Assembly: GCF_014204535.1 (NCBI RefSeq)
Contig: NZ_JACHLR010000001.1
Location: 62,001 to 126,000, forward strand
DNA: 64,000 nt
Direction: 5' to 3'
Origin: Novosphingobium chloroacetimidivorans
GTDB lineage: Bacteria; Pseudomonadota; Alphaproteobacteria; Sphingomonadales; Sphingomonadaceae
In this document: in pieces, positions 17,812 through 26,051 of the stretch
Layout: each line of letters begins with the position of its first letter
Numbering within the stretch: the first letter of the stretch is position 1
The notes under the pieces: model-generated
The model's database searches: none
What the model saw: only the letters and a program-made list of their open reading frames with translations
What the model was told of the DNA's origin: nothing
Translations under genes and position numbers: made by a program

Positions 17812-18531
17812 TCATCCCTTCGGCGCGGCGATGTACTTGGTTTCCAGGAACCGTCCGCGCACCGCCAGCGCATCCAGATCGTTGCGCGAGAGGTCGAGCG
17901 ACATCGCCTCGATCTCCTTGGCGATCACATGCAGACCTTCGGTCACTTGCGCAGCGGGCGTCGAGCCGGCGTGTTCCTGCCCGCGCAGCGAGGACGGAAT
18001 GCGGGTATAGCTGTTCACCAGACCCGGCAGATGCTCGGTCAGCAGCTTGCGCACCTCGCGCGAGGCAGGCGCCATAGGGTCGAGCGTCTCAAGCTGCGGT
18101 GCGAGTTGTTCCAGCCGAACGCCGATCATATCCACGGCATCGAGCGCAGGCGGGGGCAGGGCGTTACGCCGGCTCTCCAGCCACAGCTCGGTCGTGGCGG
18201 CCAGTTCGCCGAGGTCGGCTTGCTCCAGGTCCTCCACACGCGGCTTGGGACTGGCCGGATAGATCGCCAGCAGGCAAAACGCCACGAACGCTGTCAGCAT
18301 CGCCAGCAGGAAGAAGTTGTCGGGTAATCCACCCGGGAGGATCAGCCCCGCCGCGATGGTCGCCACGGCGATCGCCACCACGGCTGCGACGGCCCGCCGC
18401 AGGCGCCGCATGCGCCATTGCCACCGCTTCTGGCGCGCGCGGCGCAGCCGAAAGGCACGCTGGCGCCGCGCCTCCTTCAGAAGCGCAAGCGGAACGGGAC
18501 GGCGGGTTGCAGGCAGGTTGGCGTTTGCCAT
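17812..18531 (-). CDS. Membrane protein of unknown function, encoded with TelA
   Basis: A 239-residue protein. The N-terminus is very basic (residues 14-48, RRQRAFRLRRARQKRW), followed by two transmembrane segments (about 48-70 and 74-92, LPDNFFLLAMLTAFVAFCLLA) and a cytoplasmic alpha-helical part with LETLDPMAPASREVRKLL and a C-terminal helix ending FLETKYIAAPKG. It starts six bases after the telA stop, so the two are cotranscribed. In other bacteria TelA is often paired with an XpaC-like membrane protein; size, membrane pair and position fit that, but sequence similarity cannot be judged here. The ending ETKY is seen in XpaC-type proteins as I recall them. Confidence 0.7.
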   Translation of the reverse strand: MANANLPATRRPVPLALLKEARRQRAFRLRRARQKRWQWRMRRLRRAVAAVVAIAVATIAAGLILPGGLPDNFFLLAMLTAFVAFCLLAIYPASPKPRVEDLEQADLGELAATTELWLESRRNALPPPALDAVDMIGVRLEQLAPQLETLDPMAPASREVRKLLTEHLPGLVNSYTRIPSSLRGQEHAGSTPAAQVTEGLHVIAKEIEAMSLDLSRNDLDALAVRGRFLETKYIAAPKG

Positions 18532-18537
18532 CGTCGC

Positions 18538-19749
18538 TTAGTCCAGCGCCTCCAGCAGTCCCTTTTCGCCCGTGCCGCTGCGAACGTGCGGCGCGCCATC
18601 GGCCTGTCCTTGTGCACGGGCGATGTAGGCTTTGGACTTGCCCACCTCGCCTTCCAGCGCAGTCACCGTCTGCTTCATGCTGTCGAGCGCCTTCACCTTG
18701 AAGGTGTCGATCGAATCCATCGTATCGTAGATGTTCTGGAACGCGCGGCTGAGCGTCTCCAGCGGGATCGTAGCGCCCGCCGCCTGCTCGTGGATGCGCG
18801 CGGTGTTGTCCTTCAGCATCTGGCCGGTGGCATCGATGATGTTGGCCGTCGTCGTGTTCAGCGCGGTGATCTGATCGAGGACCAGCTTCTGGCTGGTCAT
18901 TGCCTGCGCTACCGTCACCGCCGTCCGCAACGCGCCCACGGTCGTGGTGGAGGCGCGATCGACGCCCTTGATCAGTTCGACGTTGTTCTTTTTGACCAGG
19001 TCGAGCGCCAGGTAGCCTTGCACCGAGACGGCCATCTGCGTCAGCAGGTCCTGGGTGCGCTGGCGCACGTAGAACAGCGCCGTCTCGCGGATCGCCTTGG
19101 CCTTGGCCGGGTCGCTGTGGTCGAGGTCGGCGGCGCGCTGCTCCAGTTCCGCGTCGAGCGCCTTGGACATGAAGATCATCTGCTCCAGCTTGCCGAGCGC
19201 CTTCCACAGGTTCTGCCGCTCCACGTCGATGGCGGCATTGTCCATCAGCAGTTCGTCCTTGCCGCCCTGCAGGCGCGCCAGGATCGCGCTGATGTGGCTC
19301 TGCGCGCTCTGGTAGCTGTCGAAGTAGGTCTTCAGCTTGGACCCGAACGGGATCACGCCGAACAGCTTGCGTGGGGCGAGCAGGTTGCCCTTGCGCGAGG
19401 GATCGAGATCTTCGACCGTGCGGCGCAGTTCGGCAAGGTCCGCACCGACGCCGCTGGTGCCGTCCATCGCGCGCACCGGCCGGTCCAGGAAGCGATTGGA
19501 CTGCCCCGCAGCCGCCGCGATCTCGCGGCGGCCCATGTTGGTGATCTCGTCCACGCGCTGGCCGAATTCGGGCGAGTTCGCATCCTGCGCCACCAGCGCA
19601 TCGACATAGTCGGTGACGCGAAGCTGCAGCTTGGTCTTCTGCTCCTCGCCCACCGGCACGAGACCGGCCGCCCGCTCGGGCGTGACTGCGGGCACCGGGT
19701 CGGGCGGCGTGAGCTTCAGTTCGTCCGCCACTGCCGTTTCAGTTGCCAT
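18538..19749 (-). CDS. telA: Toxic anion resistance protein TelA
   Basis: A 403-residue soluble, mainly helical protein of the TelA/KlaA family. Family features: FGSKLKTYFDSYQSAQSHI, a long coiled-coil region, QDLLTQMAVSVQGYLALDLVKKNNVELIKGVDRA and TTTVGALRTAVTVAQAM, then KLVLDQITALNTTTANII. TelA proteins were named for tellurite resistance, but most chromosomal copies have no proven role and are linked to envelope stress or surface features. Here no ter genes are nearby; the only partner is the downstream membrane protein. It is divergent from the ftsB-like gene with a 216-base gap. Confidence 0.93.
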   Translation of the reverse strand: MATETAVADELKLTPPDPVPAVTPERAAGLVPVGEEQKTKLQLRVTDYVDALVAQDANSPEFGQRVDEITNMGRREIAAAAGQSNRFLDRPVRAMDGTSGVGADLAELRRTVEDLDPSRKGNLLAPRKLFGVIPFGSKLKTYFDSYQSAQSHISAILARLQGGKDELLMDNAAIDVERQNLWKALGKLEQMIFMSKALDAELEQRAADLDHSDPAKAKAIRETALFYVRQRTQDLLTQMAVSVQGYLALDLVKKNNVELIKGVDRASTTTVGALRTAVTVAQAMTSQKLVLDQITALNTTTANIIDATGQMLKDNTARIHEQAAGATIPLETLSRAFQNIYDTMDSIDTFKVKALDSMKQTVTALEGEVGKSKAYIARAQGQADGAPHVRSGTGEKGLLEALD

Positions 19750-19965
19750 GGTCTGCCTGCACTCCGATCAGACGTTGTGTGTCGGTGCGAATCTAGAGCC
19801 GGTGCGGCAAATCACAAGCGGCGCCGACGGCACTCGCGCGTCGCGGATCGAAGCAGAAGCGACGTTTGTCGAGGCGCGCGTTTCTCAGGCAACTATCCCG
19901 CTCGTCGCGAGTTGCGACAGACCGGGCAGGACGCCCTTGTATTCTGTTGATCCGACGGGAATTTT

Positions 19966-20304
19966 GTGGCTTTGTTTCGCCGTATGAGAACCGGGCGACG
20001 TGAACCCAAGTTTGTCAAGGATCGTGCCGTGCAGGCGGCTGCACTCGGTGCGCTCCTGCTCATGGCCGGCTTTGTCGTCGCCGGGCCGAGCGGCTTCCTC
20101 GCCTGGAGCGAGAACGAGCATCTTCTCACACAACAACAGAAGAAGATCGAGCAGCTCACGGCACAGCGCGATCACATGCGCAACCGCGTGAAACTCCTCG
20201 ATCCGCGCCACGCCGATCCCGACCTTGCCGGCGAGTTGCTGCGCAGCAATCTCAACGTCGCGCATCCCGACGAGATGGTCATGCTGCTGCCCAAGCAGCC
20301 CTGA
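19966..20304 (+). CDS. ftsB: Septum formation initiator (FtsB/DivIC family)
   Basis: A 112-residue single-pass membrane protein of the divisome. A basic N-terminus is followed by one transmembrane segment (about 23-42, AVQAAALGALLLMAGFVVA) and a coiled coil (about 49-75, NEHLLTQQQKKIEQLTAQRD) that in FtsB pairs with FtsL. The C-terminus has the family-like RVKLLDPRHADPDLAGELLR. GTG at 19966 has GGGA five bases upstream; an ATG at 19984 is the alternative start. As often in alphaproteobacteria it is directly upstream of the pyruvate dehydrogenase genes (121-base gap). Symbol by family, not by proven function. Confidence 0.85.
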   Translation: MALFRRMRTGRREPKFVKDRAVQAAALGALLLMAGFVVAGPSGFLAWSENEHLLTQQQKKIEQLTAQRDHMRNRVKLLDPRHADPDLAGELLRSNLNVAHPDEMVMLLPKQP

Positions 20305-20425
20305 CGAGCACCCATTGCATCAGACATAATGTTGCACAGTGGCGCAATTGCGTTTGGCCGGGTTTCTCTATCGCCCACACGATCCTATATGAGCGACCAG
20401 ACTCGCAGCCACTCAGGATAGATCA

Positions 20426-21496
20426 TTGCCGAACGCTGAGCCGTCGCCGCCCAACGATATGACAGAGCAGGACGAGGATTTCGCGCTGCGCAGCCTGGCC
20501 GAGGCGCATGCCGCCGATCGCCGGTACAAGGCGAGCAAGGAAGAACTGCTGCACTTTTATGAGCAGATGCTGCTGATCCGCCGCTTCGAGGAGAAGGCGG
20601 GCCAGCTCTACGGGCTCGGCCTGATCGGTGGGTTCTGCCACCTCTACATCGGCCAGGAAGCGGTTGCCGTCGGCCTGCAATCGGCGCTGAAGGGCGGACT
20701 GGACTCGGTCATCACCGGCTATCGCGACCATGGGCACATGCTGGCCTACGGCATCGATCCCAAGGTCATCATGGCCGAGCTGACGGGGCGCCACTCCGGC
20801 ATCTCGAAGGGCAAGGGTGGCTCGATGCACATGTTCAGCGTCGAGCACCGCTTCTACGGCGGCCACGGCATCGTCGGTGCGCAAGTGCCGCTGGGCTCCG
20901 GCCTCGCATTCGCGCACAAGTACCGCGAGGATGGCGGCGTCTGCCTCGCCTATTTCGGAGACGGCGCGGCCAACCAGGGGCAGGTCTACGAAAGCTTCAA
21001 CATGGCCTCGCTGTGGAAGCTGCCGATCATCTTCGTGATCGAGAACAACCAGTACGCGATGGGCACCGCGGTGCAGCGCTCCTCGGCCGAGACGCATTTC
21101 TATCGCCGCGGCACGGCGTTCCGCATTCCCGGCATGCAGGTCGACGGCATGGATGTGCTCGAGGTGCGCAAGGCCGCCGAGATCGCGATCGAGCACGTGC
21201 GGGGCGGCAACGGTCCGGTGCTGATGGAGCTCAACACCTACCGCTATCGCGGGCACTCTATGTCCGATCCCGCCAAGTACCGCACGCGCGAGGAAGTGCA
21301 GGGCGTGCGCGAGAAGCGAGACCCGATCGAGCATGCGAAAACCGAATTGATGGAAATGGGTGTGTCCGAAGCCAGTCTGAAGGAAATCGACAAGCGCGTG
21401 CGTACGGCGGTGGGCCAGGCGGCTGACTTCGCGGAAAGCTCGCCCGAGCCCGAGGCGTCCGAGCTCTACACCGACGTGCTGGTGGAGACGTACTGA
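20426..21496 (+). CDS. pdhA: Pyruvate dehydrogenase E1 component, alpha subunit
   Basis: E1 alpha decarboxylates pyruvate with thiamine diphosphate in the pyruvate dehydrogenase complex. The 356-residue product has the ThDP-binding motif [32 protein letters not shown] and the phosphorylation-loop-like [15 protein letters not shown] found in the alpha2beta2 type. TTG at 20426 has AGGATA at a good distance; the first ATG (20459) has no ribosome-binding site, so TTG was chosen. Stop and pdhB start overlap (TGATG). E2 and E3 are encoded 40 kb away. Confidence 0.96.
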   Translation: MPNAEPSPPNDMTEQDEDFALRSLAEAHAADRRYKASKEELLHFYEQMLLIRRFEEKAGQLYGLGLIGGFCHLYIGQEAVAVGLQSALKGGLDSVITGYRDHGHMLAYGIDPKVIMAELTGRHSGISKGKGGSMHMFSVEHRFYGGHGIVGAQVPLGSGLAFAHKYREDGGVCLAYFGDGAANQGQVYESFNMASLWKLPIIFVIENNQYAMGTAVQRSSAETHFYRRGTAFRIPGMQVDGMDVLEVRKAAEIAIEHVRGGNGPVLMELNTYRYRGHSMSDPAKYRTREEVQGVREKRDPIEHAKTELMEMGVSEASLKEIDKRVRTAVGQAADFAESSPEPEASELYTDVLVETY

Positions 21497-22962
21497 TGGG
21501 CGTCGAGATCAAGATGCCCGCGCTCTCCCCCACGATGGAAGAGGGCAAACTCGCCAAGTGGCTGGTCAAGGAAGGCGACGAAGTCTCCTCTGGCGACATC
21601 CTTGCAGAGATCGAGACCGACAAGGCGACCATGGAGTTCGAGGCGGTCGACGAGGGCACGGTCGGCAAGATCATGGTGCCCGAGGGCACCGAAGGCGTGA
21701 AGGTCGGCACCGTGATCGCGGTGATGGCGGGCGAGGGCGACGAGGCAGAGGCCGCTTCCGCGCCGGCTGCCGAAGGTCCGGACGAACAGCCCGCTCCGGC
21801 TGCGAAGACGAAGGATAAGGCACCGAAGGTCGAGAAGCCCGAGCAGCAGTTGAAGGCCGACGAGTCGGACGCCGGCGCCCCCGCCGAAAAGGGCGGCGAC
21901 AGCAAGCTGGAAACCGGGACGACCCAACTCGCCAGCGAAGTGAAGCCGGCCACCTCCGCCGAGATCCCGCACGGCACCAACATGAAGTCGGCCACCGTCC
22001 GCGAGGCGCTGCGCGATGCCATGGCCGAGGAGATGCGCCGCGACGAGCGCGTCTTCGTCATGGGCGAGGAAGTCGCCGAATACCAGGGCGCCTACAAGGT
22101 CACGCAAGGTCTGCTGGACGAGTTCGGGCCCAAGCGCGTGATCGACACGCCGATCACCGAGTACGGCTTTGCCGGCATCGGCACCGGCGCGGCGATGGGC
22201 GGCCTGCGCCCGATCGTCGAGTTCATGACCTTCAACTTCGCCATGCAGGCGATCGACCACATCATCAACTCGGCCGCCAAGACCAACTACATGTCGGGCG
22301 GGCAGATGCGGTGTCCGGTCGTGTTCCGTGGCCCCAACGGCGCTGCCGCTCGCGTCGGCGCGCAGCATTCTCAGAACTACGGACCGTGGTACGCATCGGT
22401 GCCGGGCCTCGTCGTCATCGCGCCGTACGACGCGTCGGACGCCAAGGGCCTGCTGAAGGCGGCGATCCGTTCGGAAGACCCGGTGGTGTTCCTGGAAAAC
22501 GAGCTGGTCTACGGTCGCTCCTTCGAACTGCCCGAGATGGACGATCACGTCCTGCCGATCGGCAAGGCGCGCGTCGTGCGCGAGGGCAAGGACGTCACCA
22601 TCGTGACCTATTCGATCGGTGTCGGCGTTTCGCTGGAGGCGGCAGAGCAGCTGGCGGCCGAAGGGATCGAGGCCGAAGTGATCGATCTTCGCACGCTGCG
22701 TCCGCTGGACAAGGAGGCGGTGCTCGCCAGCCTGAAGAAGACCAACCGCCTCGTCGTCGCCGAAGAGGGCTTCCCGGTCTGCTCCATCGCATCGGAAATC
22801 ATCGCCATCTGCATGGAGGACGGCTTCGACGACCTCGACGCCCCGGTGCTGCGCGTGAACAACGAGGACGTGCCGCTACCCTATGCCGCCAACCTGGAAA
22901 AGGCCGCGCTGATCGACGTTCCGCGCGTGGTCGAGGCGGTGAAGAAAGTCTGCTACCGCTGA
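21496..22962 (+). CDS. pdhB: Pyruvate dehydrogenase E1 component, beta subunit with N-terminal lipoyl domain
   Basis: E1 beta, 488 residues rather than about 330 because it carries an N-terminal lipoyl domain (residues 1-78) with the lipoylated Lys in [10 protein letters not shown] (K43). An Ala/Pro/Lys-rich linker (about 85-165) leads to the transketolase-type domain (about 168-485) with [38 protein letters not shown] and [11 protein letters not shown] lipoyl domain on E1 beta is known from several alphaproteobacteria. LipA, encoded at 31.3 kb, would supply the cofactor. Translationally coupled to pdhA. Confidence 0.97.
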   Translation: MGVEIKMPALSPTMEEGKLAKWLVKEGDEVSSGDILAEIETDKATMEFEAVDEGTVGKIMVPEGTEGVKVGTVIAVMAGEGDEAEAASAPAAEGPDEQPAPAAKTKDKAPKVEKPEQQLKADESDAGAPAEKGGDSKLETGTTQLASEVKPATSAEIPHGTNMKSATVREALRDAMAEEMRRDERVFVMGEEVAEYQGAYKVTQGLLDEFGPKRVIDTPITEYGFAGIGTGAAMGGLRPIVEFMTFNFAMQAIDHIINSAAKTNYMSGGQMRCPVVFRGPNGAAARVGAQHSQNYGPWYASVPGLVVIAPYDASDAKGLLKAAIRSEDPVVFLENELVYGRSFELPEMDDHVLPIGKARVVREGKDVTIVTYSIGVGVSLEAAEQLAAEGIEAEVIDLRTLRPLDKEAVLASLKKTNRLVVAEEGFPVCSIASEIIAICMEDGFDDLDAPVLRVNNEDVPLPYAANLEKAALIDVPRVVEAVKKVCYR

Positions 22963-23011
22963 GGCTTGGCACGGCCGGCTCGCTTTGCCGGCCGGCGCGC
23001 GCCCGCCAACC

Positions 23012-23680
23012 ATGATGGACCAGGACGATCCTCTTGTCGCCACGCTGCCGGCCGTGGCCAGGCTCGCGCTGGTCTACGCGCCCGCCGGTGCGCGCGAACA
23101 GACGCTTGCGCTGCTGGCGCTGGACGCACGCCTGGCGACGCTGATCCGGCGGTCCAGCGAGCCCATGCTGGCGCAGTTGCGGCTCGCCTGGTGGCGGGAA
23201 TCGATCGGCCACGATCCCGCAAGTTGGCCGCAAGGCGAGCCGATCCTGGCCACCTTGCGCAGCTGGGGACCAACTCATGCCGAGGCGACCGGACTGGTGG
23301 ATGCCTGGGAGGCGCTGACCGCACCGTCGCCGTTGGGTGCAGATGCCATGCGCGCCTTTGCCGAGGGACGAGGCGCTGCGGCGGCGGCGCTGGCGCGCGT
23401 GCTCGGACGGATCGGGGATGCGGACGCAGCCGCGCAGCTCGGGCGCATCTGGGGGATCGAGGACCTGGCCATGCGCCTGGGGCGTGAGGAAGAGCGCACC
23501 ATCGCTATCCAGCTCGCCGCGGAGATGCCGGGCAAGCTGCCGCGCGTCGGCCGCTCTTTACGGCCTTTGCGGGTGCTCGCAGGCCTGACGCGTCGGCGTC
23601 GGCTGACGGGCTCGGAGGACGGCGCTGCCTCGCCTGCCGCCATGCTGGAGGCGCTCAAGCTGGGATTGCTGGGGCTCTGA
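23012..23680 (+). CDS. Squalene/phytoene synthase-like protein, probably lacking activity
   Basis: A 222-residue alpha-helical protein related to the squalene/phytoene synthase family (LRLAWWRESI is the shared helix). The two Asp-rich motifs (DxxxD) expected for prenyl diphosphate ionisation are not evident, and it is shorter than true synthases (about 280-350), so it is probably a non-catalytic relative, as with the mitochondrial NDUFAF6 type. This is inference. ATG at 23012 (or 23015) is taken; an in-frame TTG lies at 22985. It follows pdhB by 49 bases. Confidence 0.7.
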   Translation: MMDQDDPLVATLPAVARLALVYAPAGAREQTLALLALDARLATLIRRSSEPMLAQLRLAWWRESIGHDPASWPQGEPILATLRSWGPTHAEATGLVDAWEALTAPSPLGADAMRAFAEGRGAAAAALARVLGRIGDADAAAQLGRIWGIEDLAMRLGREEERTIAIQLAAEMPGKLPRVGRSLRPLRVLAGLTRRRRLTGSEDGAASPAAMLEALKLGLLGL

Positions 23681-23716
23681 CGGCCTGCTACTTGCCGGAA
23701 ACAGGGGGGCAAGTCA

Positions 23717-24178
23717 TTGAATCGCATCGTTCTGGGCGCGGTCGCCGCGCTGCTGTTCGTCGCTGCCGGATTGTTCTGGCTGCAGGGCCGCGCCGAAGTC
23801 GAGCGCGGAGCGCCGCCACCCATACCGGCGGCTCCGGGCAAGGATGCGCCGGACGCTCTGCCCAGTGCCGAGGTCGCGGGCTTGCGCGGGCCTGCTCCGC
23901 CCGAGTCGATCGAGCTGACGAACGAGCAGCGGCGCTTCTCGCGCTATGATCGCAACAGCGACGGCCGCGTCACGCGTACGGAGCTCCTGTCGACGCGCAC
24001 GGCGGCGTTCCGCAAGCTCGACAAGGACGGCAACAACCTGCTGACGTTCGAGGAATGGGCCGCAGCCACCGTCGACAAGTTCAGTCAGGCCGATGCCGAC
24101 CGCGACCTTGCGCTGACGCCGCAGGAATTCCGCACCACGGCGCCTCCGGTGCGCCCGAAGCCGAAGTGCGGGTGCTGA
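23717..24178 (+). CDS. EF-hand domain membrane or exported protein
   Basis: A 153-residue protein. Residues 4-22 (IVLGAVAALLFVAAGLFWL) form a signal anchor. After a Pro-rich stretch come calcium-binding loops: DRNSDGRVTRTE, DKDGNNLLTFEE and a weaker ADADRDLALTPQE. The C-terminus is KPKCGC. It probably binds Ca2+ in the periplasm; its partner is unknown. TTG at 23717 is preceded by AGGGGGG at a good distance. It runs toward trmFO, with a degenerate palindromic repeat in the 31-base gap and beyond. Confidence 0.8.
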   Translation: MNRIVLGAVAALLFVAAGLFWLQGRAEVERGAPPPIPAAPGKDAPDALPSAEVAGLRGPAPPESIELTNEQRRFSRYDRNSDGRVTRTELLSTRTAAFRKLDKDGNNLLTFEEWAAATVDKFSQADADRDLALTPQEFRTTAPPVRPKPKCGC

Positions 24179-24201
24179 GCGGCACGCCGATGACCGTAGT
24201 T

Positions 24202-24222
24202 GACCCGGTTCAAGCCCGGGTC
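24202..24222. repeat. Palindromic repeat (family 1, degenerate) overlapping the trmFO stop codon
   Basis: GACCCGG-TTCAAG-CCCGGGTC is the family-1 core with a one-base change. It covers the stop codon of trmFO (24210-24212) and codes for the last residues on the minus strand. Confidence 0.6.
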
Positions 24223-25532
24223 GATGCCATCCATTCGCCCAAGTCGGCCTTTGCGCGAGCCGTGTAGGCCTCCTTGCGCTGCTTCTTCTTGACCTCGTGC
24301 AGCGGCGGGAACAGGCCGAAGTTGACGTTCATCGGCTGGTAGCTCTCCGCCTCGGCATCGCCGGTAATGTGCGCGTGCAGAGCGCCCAGAGCGGTCGTGC
24401 GCGGGGGGGAGGACCAGGTCTGTGCAGTGATCTCGGCAGCGGTCATCAGCCCGGCGAGCAGACCCACGGCCGCGCTCTCGACATAGCCTTCGCAGCCGGT
24501 GATCTGCCCGGCGAAGCGAACATGCGGCGCGGTCTTGAGCCGGAACTCACGGTCCAGCAGCACGGGCGAGTTGAGGAAGGTGTTGCGATGTAGCCCGCCA
24601 AGGCGCGCGAATTCGGCATTCTCCAAGCCCGGGATAGTCCGGAACAATCGGACTTGCTCGGCATGCTTCAGCTTGGTCTGGAAGCCGACCATGTTCCAGA
24701 TCGTGCCGAGCTTGTTGTCCTGCCGCAGCTGGACGACGGCGTAGGGCCAGCGACCGGTGCGCGGATTGTCCAGGCCGACCGGCTTCATGGGACCGAACCG
24801 CAAGGTTTCGACGCCGCGCTCGGCCATCACCTCGATCGGCATGCAACCGTTGAAGTAGGGCGTGTCCGCCTCCCACTCCTTGAACGCCGTCTTCTCGCCC
24901 GCGAGCAGGCCGGCATGGAAGGCCAGGTACTGCTCCTTGTCCATCGGGCAGTTGATGTAGTCCTTGGTTTCGCCCTTATCCCAGCGCGACGCCATCCAGC
25001 ACACGTCCATGTCGATGCTGTCGTGGTAGACGATCGGCGCGATGGCGTCGAAAAAGGCGAGGCTGTCGGCGCCGGTCGCCGCGCCGATGCTCTCGGCAAG
25101 CGATGCTGCGGTGAGTGGGCCGGTGGCGACGATGGTGAGGCCGGTTTGCGGCAGAGTGTCGATCCGCTCGCGCACGATCTCCAGCGTGGGTTGGGCGGCA
25201 AGAGCGGCCTCGACTTCGGCGGAGAAGACATCGCGATCGACGGCCAGCGCGGATCCGGCCGGCACTTGCGCCTTTGCCGCAGCGGTCATGATCAGCGAAT
25301 CCAGCTGGCGCATCTCGTGGTGCAGCAAGCCGACGGCGTTCTTCTCGTCATCGTCGGAGCGGAAGGAATTGGAGCACACCAGCTCGGCGAGGGCATCGGT
25401 CTGGTGTGCCGGCGAACGCTCGCCGGTTCCACGCATTTCCGAGAGGCGGACGTGGACGCCCCGGCGGGCGAGTTGCCAGGCAGCTTCGCTGCCGGCCAGG
25501 CCGCCGCCGACGATGTGAACTTGATGGGTCAT
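24210..25532 (-). CDS. trmFO: tRNA (uracil-54,C5)-methyltransferase, folate-dependent (TrmFO)
   Basis: TrmFO makes ribothymidine at position 54 of tRNA using methylenetetrahydrofolate and FAD. The 440-residue product begins with the FAD-binding [21 protein letters not shown], then [14 protein letters not shown], which contains a conserved Cys, and [21 protein letters not shown] and [16 protein letters not shown] (family Cys). [11 protein letters not shown] and [13 protein letters not shown] are also typical. Length is usual. The last residues and stop codon lie in a palindromic repeat. In this lineage the enzyme replaces the SAM-dependent TrmA. Confidence 0.97.
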   Translation of the reverse strand: MTHQVHIVGGGLAGSEAAWQLARRGVHVRLSEMRGTGERSPAHQTDALAELVCSNSFRSDDDEKNAVGLLHHEMRQLDSLIMTAAAKAQVPAGSALAVDRDVFSAEVEAALAAQPTLEIVRERIDTLPQTGLTIVATGPLTAASLAESIGAATGADSLAFFDAIAPIVYHDSIDMDVCWMASRWDKGETKDYINCPMDKEQYLAFHAGLLAGEKTAFKEWEADTPYFNGCMPIEVMAERGVETLRFGPMKPVGLDNPRTGRWPYAVVQLRQDNKLGTIWNMVGFQTKLKHAEQVRLFRTIPGLENAEFARLGGLHRNTFLNSPVLLDREFRLKTAPHVRFAGQITGCEGYVESAAVGLLAGLMTAAEITAQTWSSPPRTTALGALHAHITGDAEAESYQPMNVNFGLFPPLHEVKKKQRKEAYTARAKADLGEWMASTRA

Positions 25533-25576
25533 ACACCGCGCCTAGATGTTTTCGCCAAGGTAGGACAGTGGCGTCT

Positions 25577-25695
25577 CACGTCGTCCCGGGTTCGACCCGG
25601 GACCGGTTTCGCCATGACGCCCGTTCGCGTGTAAGCGCTTCACCGACAGCGCGCGATCTGACGAAACCGGTCCCGGATCAAGTCCGGGAAGACGC
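25577..25695. repeat. Composite palindrome: two inverted family-1 repeats
   Basis: A perfect copy (arms GTCCCGGG/CCCGGGAC, 25583-25603) is followed by an inverted, slightly diverged copy (TCCCGGATCAAGTCCGGGA, 25671-25689). GACCGGTTTCG next to the first and CGAAACCGGTC next to the second are also inverted, so the whole stretch of about 119 bases can fold on itself. It fills the gap between trmFO and the DUF952 gene. Confidence 0.8.
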
Positions 25696-25703
25696 TGGCC
25701 GGA

Positions 25704-26051
25704 TCAGCCCGTGACCGGTAATCGCACCTTGCCATCGTCGCCCCGCTCCAGCGCGCCGTACGCGACCACGGCGGACAGCGGCAGCGCGGCGTAGATGTGC
25801 GGGAACAGGGCGCCACCGCGTGATGGCTCCCACTTCACCGCATCGCCCAGTGGCTCCAGATCGACCGCAGCCAGGTGCAAGTCCGACTGGCCGGCAAAGT
25901 GCTTGTCCACGGTCTCGTCGAGCTGGTCGGCGGTCGACAGGTGGATATAGCCGTCCGCCAGATCGACCGGAGCGCCCGCGAACGTGCCCTCGGCCTCCAG
26001 TTGCGCCATCTGCTCGGCCGTCAGCACCTTGTAGGCGACGAGCGCGCTCAC
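25704..26051 (-). CDS. DUF952 family protein
   Basis: A 115-residue cytoplasmic protein of the DUF952 family. The conserved core DGYIHLSTADQLDETVDKHFAG and the later KWEPSRGGALFPHIYAALP are visible and the length is typical. The fold is related to ADP-ribosyltransferase-like domains but no activity is established. It starts with GTG at 26051, overlapping the gyrA stop by four bases (GTGA), so it is probably expressed from the gyrA transcript. Confidence 0.85.
   Translation of the reverse strand: MSALVAYKVLTAEQMAQLEAEGTFAGAPVDLADGYIHLSTADQLDETVDKHFAGQSDLHLAAVDLEPLGDAVKWEPSRGGALFPHIYAALPLSAVVAYGALERGDDGKVRLPVTG

Noticed and set aside
18538-19749. TelA as part of a phage or plasmid tellurite locus
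   Set aside because: No ter genes, phage genes or mobility genes nearby.
20305-20425. RpoH promoter for pdhA (CCTATAT near 20390)
   Set aside because: No CTTG at the required 17-18 bases upstream.
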